Below, piece by piece: positions 31,223 to 41,118 of a stretch of 55,000 nucleotides of DNA (positions are counted from its first letter, which is position 1; each line of letters starts with the position of its first letter). Made by a program: the position numbers and the translations under genes. The notes under the pieces were generated by a model. That model had not been told where the DNA came from. It saw nothing but the letters and a program-made list of their open reading frames with translations, and made no database searches. Origin of the DNA: Diplonema japonicum (taxonomy: Eukaryota; Euglenozoa; Diplonemea; Diplonemida; Diplonemidae). The stretch covers positions 1-55,000 of the forward strand of contig OZ025727.1 in the NCBI GenBank assembly GCA_964019335.1, read 5' to 3'.

Positions 31223-32641
31223 TCATCCCTCACACACGTCATCTATCTGCACTTCGTAAAACCTCGAAAGATCCTCAAGTGCATCCTCTGCTTCGCCAGG
31301 GGTACTAGCTGTGCAGACCATCCAACCCAACGCTTTAAAACCCACAGGTGGGGTTTCGATCCTGTCCCCCGGTGTAAAATACATTGTGGCGCCTGAGAAA
31401 TAAGGCGAATGCACCACATCAAGTGGAATGTCCAACCTTGTGAGCAGCCCTCGAGAGGGCGGCCTGAAATTCGTGGACGACGCGTAAGAAAGAGGAGTCT
31501 CATGGGGACAACGGCGGGGCTCCTTGGAACACGCGAGGAGAACGTAGTTCCGTGCTATGTTGTACCCCCACACAGTCTTGTTCAAACAGTCTGTCTCTGC
31601 AGCCCCCATTCGAAGGTTTGCTTCTATGATGTAACTCTGCCGCTTCACAGGGTCGTACTTCGCCTCGTAGTGCATTGCGGTGTTCATCTCAACCCCGAAA
31701 CTTTGTACAAATCTTTCAAGCTGATCCATAATGATCCCCTGCGCGTCTTCCGGCAGGCGGGACGGCGCTATACCACCTGTTTCGCAGAAATAAGGCGGGC
31801 TCACTGGACGGTTGTCACTAATCTTTGCGTATATGATCTCCCCCTTTCGGATGATGCAGTCGATGTCAACCTCTTGCCCTTCAATGTACTCCTCGCAAAG
31901 GATCTTAACATCAGAAATAACCGACCAGTAGCTGTTGTCGTCCATGTTCGACAGGGAGAATGCTGTTTCGTGCAAATATTTCTGAAGCGAGGCCTCGTCT
32001 TTTATAAGCTCGACAAAGGCGGAACCAGCACCCGGGGTGGGCTTGCACACGATAGGGTAGGTTAAGTTGAACTCTTTTGGGATGTCCTGCTCCTCGTTTG
32101 GGTTGAAAACCCATGACTTTGGTGACGATAGGCCCAGTTTTTCGCAGTGGTCTCGCAGCTTGCTTTTCATGTTGATTATTTTCACATTGTGCTGTGTGGT
32201 GGGGCAGACTGTGTCCATCTTCAGGTGCTCTCCCAACACTGACGCAGCCAGAACACCGTATTCATCGAAGGTAAGCACCCCATCCACTTTGTACCCGCCC
32301 TTCTTTACTTCCTTTTCGACAATCTCACACAGGTTTTCAAGGTTTCTGACATCCGCTTTAATGAACTTCCAAACAACGTCCTTTGCCCACCCGACCTGCT
32401 CGTCCACTAGGATGATCCTCACGCCTGTCTGTGCCAGGTCCTTGTATGTGGCAAGCCGGCTGTAAGAGCTTTTCAAGCACAGGATCACAGTCAGGTTTTC
32501 TAATTCGTTGTCGTCTGGTACCGAGGACCACAAGCAGGCGGAGCCCCCGTGGTTCAGCGGGAGGATGGGGTCGCCTTTGCTGAAAGGGGAAAGCGGCGAT
32601 GCAGGGGTTGAGAGGTCGGAAGAACTGTCTGATTCCGTCAT
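31223..32641 (-). CDS. ATP-grasp amino-acid/peptide ligase-like enzyme
   Basis: 472 residues from ATG 32641. An upstream in-frame ATG gives only a poly-Lys leader read from an A tract and is rejected. A Ser/Pro-rich N-terminus precedes a Rossmann-like pre-ATP-grasp part (about 50-165) and the ATP-grasp fold (about 170-400). The fold shows YPIVCKPTPGAGSA (ATP-binding Lys 200 and Gly loop), EEYIEGQEVDID and IIEANLRMGAA (metal-binding Glu/Asn). A smaller C-terminal region follows. The arrangement resembles the carnosine synthase and bacterial L-amino-acid ligase (BacD-like) group, which join an acyl or amino acid to another amino acid using ATP. The substrate cannot be told. No signal peptide, so cytosolic. 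No intron. Confidence 0.85.
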   Translation of the reverse strand: MTESDSSSDLSTPASPLSPFSKGDPILPLNHGGSACLWSSVPDDNELENLTVILCLKSSYSRLATYKDLAQTGVRIILVDEQVGWAKDVVWKFIKADVRNLENLCEIVEKEVKKGGYKVDGVLTFDEYGVLAASVLGEHLKMDTVCPTTQHNVKIINMKSKLRDHCEKLGLSSPKSWVFNPNEEQDIPKEFNLTYPIVCKPTPGAGSAFVELIKDEASLQKYLHETAFSLSNMDDNSYWSVISDVKILCEEYIEGQEVDIDCIIRKGEIIYAKISDNRPVSPPYFCETGGIAPSRLPEDAQGIIMDQLERFVQSFGVEMNTAMHYEAKYDPVKRQSYIIEANLRMGAAETDCLNKTVWGYNIARNYVLLACSKEPRRCPHETPLSYASSTNFRPPSRGLLTRLDIPLDVVHSPYFSGATMYFTPGDRIETPPVGFKALGWMVCTASTPGEAEDALEDLSRFYEVQIDDVCEG

Positions 32642-33602
32642 TTTCCCGTCCTTTCCTCCACTTTTTTTTTTTCTTTTTTGTGTGTCAAACTGTTTTTTTT
32701 TTTTTTTTTTTTTTTTTTTCCCTCGCCTCATTCGCGTTTAGATTTCGAAAGACAATAAAAAAGGGAAGAAAAAAATGCACACAGAGGGGGGGATAAAAAA
32801 AAAGCGGGAAAAAAAAAGAGAAAGAAAAGAAAGAAAAAAAAAGAGCTTTTGGGCGGGGAGGGGAGAAAAGGGTGGAGGGGGAGGGAGAAAGGGTGCGGCG
32901 GGGTAGGCTGTCCGCCTCTGTTCTTAATCTTTTCCCCCTTTAGCAAAAGAAATAAACTGAAGAAAAGAATTCGCTGTGGTGGCATCGGGTGCACACAGAC
33001 GGATGATGGCAAGATTCAAAGTCAAGACATAAATAAAGTGGTGTCACACCCCAATGGGGTGGCAGTAAAAAAAAGAAGAAGAAAAAATCAAATGAAAGGG
33101 GGTGGTCAACGGGGGGGGGGGGGGGGACAAAACTTTCTTCCTACGATGACACTCTTTTTTTCTTCTTTTTTCTCGTTTTTTTTTTCTTTTTTTCTTCCAT
33201 TTGTCACCGGGAAAGTCGAAAAGTAGGGAAAACACAATACAAAAAGAAAATGGGGAGAAAAAAGGGGGATAACGCTGGGAGCTATGAGGTGAGAGATGAG
33301 AACAGGAAAAAAGAAAAAGCGAAAAAAAAAAAAAAAAAAAACGTCAGAGGTCGGGAGTGTTGGGCTGGGAGAGGACTTTGGGTGGGAAGGGGAGTTCTAC
33401 GTCACCTGTCTGTCCTCGAAAAGGAATAGATAAAAAAGAAGGGGAAGAAAAAAAAGGAGAGAAAAAAAAAAAGAAAAGAAAAATTGAAAACTATGTCAAA
33501 AGGAGAGGTAAAGGTGACCACTCCCGACATCAAAATTCAATTTTTTGTTTTTCCACCCCCTCCCTCCCTATTTTTCTTTTATTATTCCTTTTCTAATTCG
33601 AA

Positions 33603-33639
<37 letters not shown>

Positions 33640-33696
33640 CTTCTACTTAAAAAATTTACTATAAAAAAAATTTAAATAAAATAAAAAAAAAATCAT
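32642..33696. other. Gene-free intergenic DNA, homopolymer-rich
   Basis: T runs at 32692-32720 and 33605-33639, G run at 33111-33126, A run at 33326-33343, and long purine stretches. No gene recognised. Confidence 0.55.
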
Positions 33697-34922
33697 CTAC
33701 GCATCATCGGCTTCAATCGGCTCAGTGGGCGACGCCTCCTGCTCTGACGCTCCCTGTAAAAAAAAAAAAAAAAATTAATAATAATTGTCTACCAAAAAAA
33801 AAACAGAAAAAAAAAAGAGAAAAAAAAACATACCTTCTTCCCCATCACGAAGTAAAGCGCCACAACACCGATCACGATGACGGAGATCAGCACGATAGCG
33901 AAGATCCCAAGAGCGGGGATCTCATCATCGTCGTCGGACCCCTGGTTAACCTGGCTGAGCATGACATAAGGCGAGATGGCGGCCGTGAGGAAGGCGAAGT
34001 TCGTCGTAATAATGTTAGAAACCTCAGCAGCAGTGTGGCGAGTGTCAGCGGACACATGAAGCTCATGAGCGTAGTCATCGGTGAAGGCAAGCACCTCACC
34101 AGCACGGGACAACGCACCACCACCAACAGCGCAGGAATAGCACTGAAGCTCAACATACGTAGTTTCCCTGAACTTCCTGCGAAGGTGGCAGATCTTTTCG
34201 CACGTTGTGGAGACAGCCCCTGTAAGGGCCCTCAACCTAGCAAGGAACCCAGGCACACCAACCTGAATCTCACTGGTAGAAGTGTTGAACATTCTCACCA
34301 CAGCAGACTTCGGCGATGCAGAGCTACCAGGAGCAAATGTAGCAGGAGCAGTGGTGGAGGGGGCATCGGTCACACCCTCGTAAAGCTCGAGATCGATGGT
34401 GAAGTTGAACTCCTGCCTGTAGAACACACCACCTGCCGGGTCCTCCTCGGCATCGAAGGAAGCAAACCCATAAGCACCTTGGAATGCACCGGTACCACCA
34501 ATGATGGCGGCGGTGGAGTTTTCAAAGTCAGCCTGCATCATAGTCAGCTGGATGGTGTTGTTCTCAAATGTGCTGTTGGACCCGAAGGAGACCGTCCATG
34601 AGCACTGTTTCCAGTTCTCATTAGCGTCATCGAGAAGGTTCGGGGCGTCGGTACCGGTGAAGTCTGTCATGCCGGGGTCGGTCCTGATGCAGTACCCCGC
34701 GTGCAGGCCCAGGATGGCCCCCTTGTCGTGGCGCAGCAATATCTGTTCGTAGGAGTAGATGTTGCCCACTACGTCATTCGTCTCGTTGGTCCACTGCCAG
34801 AACCCACCAAACGGGTCCGTCGTCCTTGCATCAACGAAGGTTACAAAGTTGACCTCTGTCCCGTGCACGGGGTCCGTTTGCGCAACGGTCAGGAGCGACG
34901 ACAGCAACATTAATGACGACAT
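33697..34922 (-). CDS. Type I surface protein with dirigent/allene-oxide-cyclase-like barrel; two exons
   Basis: Exon 1 is 34922-33834 and exon 2 is 33753-33697, giving 381 residues. A signal peptide (MSSLMLLSSLLTVAQ) precedes a domain (about 20-185) with GAILGLHAGYCIRTDPG, CSWTVSF and AAIIGGTGAFQGAYG. This is the pattern of the allene oxide cyclase/dirigent beta-barrel, which in plants binds small hydrophobic ligands. After a Thr/Ala/Pro linker (VTDAPSTTAPATFAP) comes a Cys-containing region, an acidic stretch (SDDDDEIP), one membrane helix (about 337-359) and a cytoplasmic tail. Removing the intron replaces a poly-Phe ending by an acidic tail, GASEQEASPTEPIEADDA. Surface location is likely; the ligand is unknown. 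Confidence 0.85.
33754..33833 (-). other. 80-nt GT-AG intron with conventional pyrimidine tract
   Basis: Donor AAG|GTATGT, acceptor T-run ACAG|GGA, with 17 T just before the ACAG. Phase 0. It joins the membrane helix exon to a short acidic tail. Compare with the A-rich introns of IFT74 below. Confidence 0.8.
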
Positions 34923-34990
34923 TTTTCTTTTTTTTTTTTTTCTCCTTTTTTTTTTTTTTAAATTTCTTTTTGAAGTGGGGACTAGGTTAC

Positions 34991-35027
<37 letters not shown>

Positions 35028-35655
35028 TGTGCGTGTTGTTATTGTTGTGAGAAGAAAATAAGAGGGGGGGACACTTTTTTTTCCCCCCTTTTTTTGTTTT
35101 TTTTTTTTTTTAGAACGTGTTTACTACTAACCCCCCACCCCCCCACCCGGAGTAATTTCAGTTCTTAGTTTTCTTCTTTTGTTCTTACTGGAATAAAACT
35201 TTTTTTTTTGGAAAGAATAAACAAATGTCATAAAGATTATTTTATTTTTAAAGGAAAGGAAATCGGACTAAGTGACCTCTCACGTAAGGGGGTGGTGGTA
35301 TTGGAAGGGAGGGACCCGGCTAAGCTAGCAAGGAAACACGTTTCCAAGCATTTTTTTTTTTAAAAAATAAGGAAACGGAAGTAAGGTAACATTTCCTTAC
35401 TTTGAGGCCGTTTCCTTAAGAAAGGGAACACGTTTCTTTAAGTATCTGAAAAATAAGGAAACGGAAACGTTTCCCCGTTTCTTGCCAACATAGCCCTAGG
35501 GTGTTCTCTCGATTCTCCTTCTCTTTCTACTACCTTTCATCCCTTCCCAATTCATTCTCTTTCTGCAGATTTCTGCGTCATCTCTCTTCGTTCTAAAAAA
35601 AAAAGGGGGGAGTATTATAATGTTATTATTATTCTCTACATTTTTTTTTTTTTTA
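34923..35655. other. Gene-free intergenic DNA
   Basis: A tract of about 32 A at 34994-35025 and repeated GGAAACG/CGTTTCC words near 35325-35480 that form imperfect inverted pairs. No gene. Confidence 0.5.
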
Positions 35656-36336
35656 TTATTGTTTATCGACCTTGGCAGCAAACCCATAAACAGCAAACAA
35701 CGCAAGTTGCGCGAGACCCGAACCCAACCCCACCAGATTCGGGAAATAAATGAAAACATCATGCGCCACCAACAGCCCATAGGACGACCAAAGGGCACAG
35801 TTCACAGCAGTAGCAACAGCCATAGGGAAAGGGATAGTAGAGGTACTTCTGTCTCGCACAACTTGCTGAATGGTAGCAAGGGGACCGCCCATCATTAATA
35901 TCAGGACTGCGCACCCAGTGAGGCCGATGAAACGCAGTGCGGCAGGCGGCTCAGAAGTAGCCCAGAAGAAGGTGACCAGAAACATGGCGAGAAACGAGGC
36001 ACCAAGAGGGACTGAATAGTTGTTTTTGGGGTTCCTGTATTTTAAAAACAGGACTGTGTAAGCAGTCCCCAGTATGAGAGAAGGTACATTCGCAGCTATA
36101 ACTGTCTGGTCACCTGAGAGCAACCCGTAAGCCATCCACAAGAACCCGTTGGCCATCATCATGCTATACGGTAGCAGAGGTAGGCTCCCTACGGAACCCG
36201 TCTTGTAGATTTCCTTCATGGAGGACATGGGCGACAGAAAGAAAATCTGCGCGGCCAGCGGTGGCAAGACCTGCATCAACGTCACAAGCCCATCGCCGTA
36301 CACCTCCCGTGCGGCCTCTATTGCTTCAGAGGGCAT
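35656..36336 (-). CDS. SWEET (MtN3/saliva family) sugar transporter
   Basis: 226 residues with seven predicted membrane helices in the 3+1+3 layout of eukaryotic SWEET proteins. Helix 1 ends in FFLSPMSSMKEIYKTGSVGSLPLLPY, the typical P-x3-x5-TGS entry loop. The second half repeats it with GGPLATIQQVVRDRSTSTIPF followed by a NCALWSSYG helix. SWEETs move sugars down their gradient through the plasma or vacuolar membrane. Length is normal for the family. The ATG is directly preceded by 21 A on the sense strand. No intron. Direction and substrate are unknown. Confidence 0.93.
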   Translation of the reverse strand: MPSEAIEAAREVYGDGLVTLMQVLPPLAAQIFFLSPMSSMKEIYKTGSVGSLPLLPYSMMMANGFLWMAYGLLSGDQTVIAANVPSLILGTAYTVLFLKYRNPKNNYSVPLGASFLAMFLVTFFWATSEPPAALRFIGLTGCAVLILMMGGPLATIQQVVRDRSTSTIPFPMAVATAVNCALWSSYGLLVAHDVFIYFPNLVGLGSGLAQLALFAVYGFAAKVDKQ

Positions 36337-36818
36337 TTTTTTTTTTTTTTTTTTTTTCGCTTTTTCAAGATTTAAAGGATTACTTCAGAGGAGTATAACT
36401 TTTTTTTTTTTTTCCTTGAAAAAAATGAGTCATATCAATTGCGAGATAATCTGCAGTAAAGGAGGAGGAGGGAGGATCATCGTTGGCGGAGGGTGGGGGG
36501 AGGTGGGGGGGTTATTGTTTGTCTTCCTGTTCTGGCTTTTTTTTTTTGAAGAGCCCCCGCCAAGTCCCCGTCGATTGCCACCGGTCAGGGCTCAAAGCGA
36601 ACCAGAGGACTGGCACAGGCCTTCCGTTAAGAAAAAAAAAAAGGAAGAAAAAAAAAAGAAAAAAAAAACAAGATGTCGAAGAGGAAAAGGAGAAAAACAA
36701 AAAAAAACAAAAAAAAGAAACTGGTGGGTTTCCTTTTGTTTTCTCTTCTGGTGTGGGGGGGGGGGGGGGGAGAAAAAAAAGAATAAGTGAGGAAAAATGC
36801 AGCATGTGAAGAAACACG
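36337..36818. other. Short intergenic region with A leader and poly(G)
   Basis: Plus-strand T run 36337-36357 abuts the SWEET start, a second T run is at about 36401-36412, and a run of about 16 G at 36756-36771 lies 48 nt after the stop of the next gene upstream. No gene. Confidence 0.55.
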
Positions 36819-37655
36819 CTACTCCTCTTTCTGCACCTTTTTCCCAGACACAATAAAAGCAGGGCACACAAACACAACGGTACAGCACACATTGAAGATC
36901 ACATTCATAATAGCAGGCGCGTACACACCCATTTCTTTCTCGTAGTAAATATGGCATCCCTGTCCATGGAGGATACGCTGCTTTTCAACATCACCGAAGT
37001 ACTGAAGGTAAGCCTCATATCCGAGGGTTATAAGAATGAGATTGACGATTAACGTTGAAAAAATCACGTTGCGATCCTGTTTGATCAATGCTGTGGGCAG
37101 CTGGGACCTCCATGAGAGAATAGGGTACAGCAGCCCGGGGCCGACAAAGAGCCCCATTGCCAAGATTACCCGTGTGATTTCAAAGGAGAAGATGGTCTCG
37201 ATGTGGCACTGCTTCCCCGCTCTCCAATCATCAATAGTTCCCTGAAACAAAAACCTGCCGTATCCAAAACCCAATATACTGAACATTCCCATGTATGACG
37301 ACATAAAGAAATATGTTGCCAACCATCGTTTGTTGCTTCTCATAAGCTTATGAGAGACCCAAAACCCTATGAGGCCTAAAAGTGTATTCGTGCACCCGAA
37401 TGCAGTGGGGATGAACGCGGCTAACAGGCTCTTTTCGCCGAAGCTGTGGTGGTCAAAGACGAACATGGTCTCCCAGCCGGGGTTTCTATTCAGCAAGAAG
37501 ACCCCGCTTGGGGCAAAAATACACGAAAGAAAGATCGCTGTGTAGGCAAAGTACCAGTTTTCCGTCGTGTTTTTGTGTTTAGACAGAAGCGGCCCGGCAC
37601 AGCACGCGAAGAACGCGCCCATTGCGTACGACCAAAAGACATCGACCTGAATCAT
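36819..37655 (-). CDS. Seven-helix membrane protein, unknown family
   Basis: 278 residues with about seven hydrophobic helices and no signal peptide beyond the first helix (VFWSYAMGAFFACCAGPLL). Notable words are FAPSGVFLLN, PGWETMFVFDHHSFGEKS and a central polar loop FQGTIDDWRAGKQCHIETIF. The topology allows a receptor or transporter, but I recognise no signature of GPCRs, rhodopsins or known carriers. It ends in a basic tail (SGKKVQKEE). A poly(A) tract of 11 directly precedes the ATG and another long one lies just beyond it. Confidence 0.8.
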   Translation of the reverse strand: MIQVDVFWSYAMGAFFACCAGPLLSKHKNTTENWYFAYTAIFLSCIFAPSGVFLLNRNPGWETMFVFDHHSFGEKSLLAAFIPTAFGCTNTLLGLIGFWVSHKLMRSNKRWLATYFFMSSYMGMFSILGFGYGRFLFQGTIDDWRAGKQCHIETIFSFEITRVILAMGLFVGPGLLYPILSWRSQLPTALIKQDRNVIFSTLIVNLILITLGYEAYLQYFGDVEKQRILHGQGCHIYYEKEMGVYAPAIMNVIFNVCCTVVFVCPAFIVSGKKVQKEE

Positions 37656-38335
37656 TTTTTTTTTTTTGGATCTTTTTTTTTTTTTTTTTTTTTTTTTTTG
37701 ATATGAATATTGTAAATTAAAAGAAAGAAAAAAAAAAAGGAAGAAATATATAAATTGAAAAGGAAAAAAAGAAAAAGGGAAAAAAAAATAGAGAGGAAGA
37801 AAGAAAGGAAAAAGAAAAAAAAAAGAAGAAAAAAAACCACATTCAAGGGTATTAAAAAAAAGATCAGGGGAATAATAAAAATGAAAAAAAACGGGGAGGA
37901 GGAAGGAAGGGAGGGGATAAAGGGGGGAAAAAAATGGAGAAGAGGGAAGGGCTGTCTTTTTTTTTTTTTTCTTTATATTTTTTTTGTAAGTTTCCGAAGT
38001 AAAAAAATTTTAACTATTAACGAACGCAGCGCTCACTCCCTTTTTTATTTATTATTATTTTTTTTTTTTTTTTAGAAAAGCAAAAAAAAAAAAAAAAAGA
38101 AGAAAAAAAAAAAGAAGAGATTTCAAATTTCTTCTTTTTTTTTTTTTGTTCCACCTCAACTTACCCTTTATTATTTTTTTTTTATTGGATCCTTCGGGGG
38201 GGATCATTTTAATAATTTATTTTGAAGAGGCACCAAAGAAAAAAAAAAGTGTTATTTTTTAATTCAATGGGCCGTTTTACCATTAAAAAGAAAAGAGAAA
38301 AAAACCAGAGAGGACGGGGCAAAAAAAAAAAAAAA
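37656..38335. other. Gene-free intergenic DNA
   Basis: Dense A and T homopolymers, e.g. T at 37674-37699 and many GAAA tracts on the plus strand. No gene. Confidence 0.6.
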
Positions 38336-39682
38336 TCACGGCTTCCTCCCTCCGTTTACTCTGATTTTCTTTTCGTAGTCGTTCACGCACTCTTTGTGGC
38401 ATTCTGCCTTCCCGAACGAGCCTGACAAGGTGATGATCTCTGTCACCATGGGCTTCCCACAGTTGTCGCACTTGGGGGCATTGATTTTCGACCACTTCGC
38501 CTGGCAAGCAGGGTGCATTTCCACCATTCGGCAGGTCCCTGGGATAGTGACCATGATAGGTGCATCTTTCGCCATAAACCGCTTCAAGCAATGGTCGCAC
38601 CGCCCCCCTCCTCCCGATGCAGTTGGTGTGAATTGAGCGTTTTTACGCTTTTTCTCAAACTCGGTAGCGCATTTCGTGTGGACGTTGGCGATGCCCCATG
38701 CTCCTGTGAGGCTCACCATGGGCTCGTTAGATATCTTGACGCCGCACTCTGCGCACTTCACGCCAGCTTTGGGCGAGATTTGAGGCGAAGTCGATTTCCT
38801 AGGAGACAAGACGGTGGGCCCACGAGGTGCAGGTGCTAATGTCTTCTTCGGTCGCTTCTTGATCTCCGCCTCAAAGGCATCGCAGCAACTTTCGTGAACA
38901 CACGCTTCGCCAAACCCGCCTGAGATGGTCACGATGTCCGTCGTCATGAGTTCGTGGCAGTGGTCGCAGCGTTTCGCGTTCTGAATGAGCCACGACTCCT
39001 TGCAGGCAACGTGGAGGTCCGCGCCCCGGTTCGCTCCGGGCAGGGTCACTGTCACGATCCCCGTCGTCATCAGCTCCCCGCAATGCTCGCACGCCTTCGC
39101 GTTCTCCTTCGTCCACTCGTCCTTGCACCCCTCGTGGAGGTGCGCACCCTTGTCCTCCCCGGGAAGGGTCAGGACAATACGGTCTGTTCCCTTCCCAAAG
39201 GTTTTGAAGCAATACTCGCAACTTCTCGGGTCGGAGTCGGAGATGGTAACATGTTTAGTCACAGTAGGCGGCTTTGGGGACCGTGGGGAAACACCCGCAA
39301 TGGGCACACCTTGGTTCTTCCCAAAGGATCCGTTGTACTCCGACTGGTACCTAGGCGAGACACGCGGGGAGACACGGGGGGACACACGGGGGGGTTCGGG
39401 TGTTGCGGTGGCTGTTTTCAGGATGGGGACGGGCGTAACAGTCGTTCGTGCTGAGGGCGATGTCGGGACGCTCTTCTGGAGGTTCTCGATGGCGGTCCAA
39501 AGCTCCTTCCGGTCCTTCAGTGCGTCGATCCTCAGTTCCTCTCTCAGGTCTGTCTTTGTCAATGACACCAGTGTCGCCCCGTCCACGCCGTTTTTCTTGA
39601 ACACCGTCTGAAGATGGCCTAGGCCACTGTCCTGAAGCCAGCCACACACCCTCGACTCGTTCCACTGCTTGACGTCCGTCAT
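38336..39682 (-). CDS. SAM domain plus six CxxC...HxxC zinc modules
   Basis: 448 residues. An N-terminal sterile-alpha-motif domain (about 6-70, WNESRVCGWLQDSGL ... VDGATLVSLTKTDL) is followed by a Ser/Pro linker with SPRVSPRVSPR. Then come six copies of C-x2-C...H-x2-C at 155-186, 198-227, 239-266, 310-338, 362-393 and 405-432. Each looks like half of a LIM-type zinc finger and ends in a Trp- or Phe-containing helix. Repeats 2 and 3 share CxHCxELMTT. Probably a scaffold protein: SAM domains self-associate and LIM-like fingers bind proteins. No catalytic motif, no signal peptide. I know no named protein with this order. Confidence 0.85.
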   Translation of the reverse strand: MTDVKQWNESRVCGWLQDSGLGHLQTVFKKNGVDGATLVSLTKTDLREELRIDALKDRKELWTAIENLQKSVPTSPSARTTVTPVPILKTATATPEPPRVSPRVSPRVSPRYQSEYNGSFGKNQGVPIAGVSPRSPKPPTVTKHVTISDSDPRSCEYCFKTFGKGTDRIVLTLPGEDKGAHLHEGCKDEWTKENAKACEHCGELMTTGIVTVTLPGANRGADLHVACKESWLIQNAKRCDHCHELMTTDIVTISGGFGEACVHESCCDAFEAEIKKRPKKTLAPAPRGPTVLSPRKSTSPQISPKAGVKCAECGVKISNEPMVSLTGAWGIANVHTKCATEFEKKRKNAQFTPTASGGGGRCDHCLKRFMAKDAPIMVTIPGTCRMVEMHPACQAKWSKINAPKCDNCGKPMVTEIITLSGSFGKAECHKECVNDYEKKIRVNGGRKP

Positions 39683-39745
39683 GTTTCTATTTGTCGAAAA
39701 ATAATATCACCTTGTTTTTTTTTTTACCCCCCATTTCTTTTTTGA

Positions 39746-39841
39746 ACTATCTACCAACGGCAAGGGGTGGCCCTCTTTTGTCGTCCAAATAAAGAGCATG
39801 GCCTCGGGGGCAAACCTCTTACTGACTCGTTGGTAGATAGG
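39746..39841. mobile_element. 96-bp TTAA-type MITE related to element B
   Basis: Ends match the terminal repeat of the piggyBac element at 20533-21826: TATCTACCAACG on the left and CGTTGGTAGATAGG on the right. The right side is followed by TTAA (39842-39845), the left by TTGA, a likely mutated TTAA. Too short to code. It lies between the kinase and SAM/zinc genes. Confidence 0.7.
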
Positions 39842-39954
39842 TTAAAAGAGACGAAGAAAGAACATATAAAAAAAGTAGAAAATGAAAGTGAAATTTAGGG
39901 AACGACGTACACTCCTTCCCCCCCCTCCTTCCCCCCCCTCCTTCCTTTTCCAAC

Positions 39955-41072
39955 TCAGAACCCCCTGTCTGAGAGAGTAAAGAAAGCCTTGATCTTTGCA
40001 CCTCCCGTCCACTCAGTTGCCCGGTCGAAATCAACGTACACATCAAACGTGTGGTCGAATATCTCCATCCTCCTAAAGTCGCCTAGCTGGTCCACTACGA
40101 AGGCACGCTTAACGCACCGTTCCACATCCACAAGGGCCGCTCCTTCGTCAACTAATATCTGCCGTTCCCGTACCTCACCCATAACCCTGGTCCACACGTC
40201 AAGAGACAGTCTAGTCTCGTCCTTGTCTGGGAGCTGGGTGATCTGGCAATCCAACTGTAGACTAGTACCGCAAGCATTTTCCACCAACTGCACAACCTGT
40301 GAAGCGGTAGGTCGTGAGATGGGGTCTTTGCACAGCAATTGGAGAATGATGTCACCGATGCCTAGAGGCGGTCCCGAGTGTTTGTTAAGAAGCTCTCGCA
40401 GTTCTGCGTCGGTCGCACCGCTGTCGTGTCGGAGTTGACCCTCTGATTCGGTTTGCGCGAGGACCGCCCAGCAAGCTGTCATGCCAAGACCCCATATGTC
40501 AATCTTCTCGTTGTAGGTGTATGTTTGCGGTCGGAGCTGTTCAGGGGAAAGGTATGGAACGGTGCCTACAAATGTTTTCGCTGTGCTGTTGTGGCTGCCG
40601 ACGTCGCTTAGGACGAAACCCATTTCACCGCTCGCCGTCCGGCCTTCGATGACTTCGACGAATATGTTCTCTGGCCGCACGTCCTTGTGGATGCGGTCGT
40701 TGTCGTGAAGGAAGTGAAGGGCCTCGCCGGTGTCGCGTAGTAGCTTCGCAATAATTTCACTTCCTAGTCTTCCGTTTTCAGATCTTTCCTGTTCCACGTA
40801 GCCCTTCAGGCTTCCCGCGTAGAGGGGCATCACTATGCGGTGCTCGTAGCAGCCGTCTGTGTTTCTTGTGTAGAAATGTTCGATGCACTTGACGATTCTC
40901 TTGTGCTCCAGCATCTGGTTCGCCTCCTCCATGCACTCCACCAGCTGTTCCGCCTCTGCGCAGACCTGTACTTTCATCGCCAGCAGTTTTCCGTCTTTTT
41001 TTCTCCTTACCTTCACTACGTACCCAAAAGAGCCTTTGCCCAGAGGGGCGCTTCCGATCCGTTCGCACTTAT

Positions 41073-41076
<4 letters not shown>
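39955..41076 (-). CDS. Ser/Thr protein kinase (NEK-like catalytic domain)
   Basis: 373 residues from the ATG at 41076. The kinase domain spans about 5-270: glycine loop GKGSFGYV, ATP-anchoring Lys 35 (LLAMK), catalytic loop IHKDVRPEN (Asp 132), DVG instead of DFG (Asp 158), SPEQ in the activation segment and DIWGLGMT. The HRD Arg is Lys, yet both metal and catalytic Asp are kept, so activity is plausible. The overall type is nearest to NEK/CAMK-like kinases, which is a loose assignment. A C-terminal region of about 100 residues has no recognised domain. Remarkably, 39 A directly precede the ATG on the sense strand. Confidence 0.9.

Positions 41077-41115
<39 letters not shown>
41077..41115 (-). 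promoter_or_regulatory. 39-nt poly(A) leader directly before a start codon
   Basis: On the sense strand an unbroken A run ends at the ATG of the kinase gene. A possible trans-splice tract (T-rich, then TTTTAAC and GTCGAGAG) lies further upstream, at about 41150-41215, so the A run would be part of the mature 5' leader. Similar runs precede several other genes here. Confidence 0.5.

Positions 41116-41118
<3 letters not shown>

Noticed and set aside
32642-32731. Upstream poly-Lys extension of the ATP-grasp protein (ATG at 32731)
   Set aside because: It only translates an A tract; the ATG at 32641 begins a normal N-terminus.
38985-39611. 208-codon plus-strand ORF opposite the SAM/zinc gene
   Set aside because: Shadow frame of the minus-strand repeats; no family resemblance.
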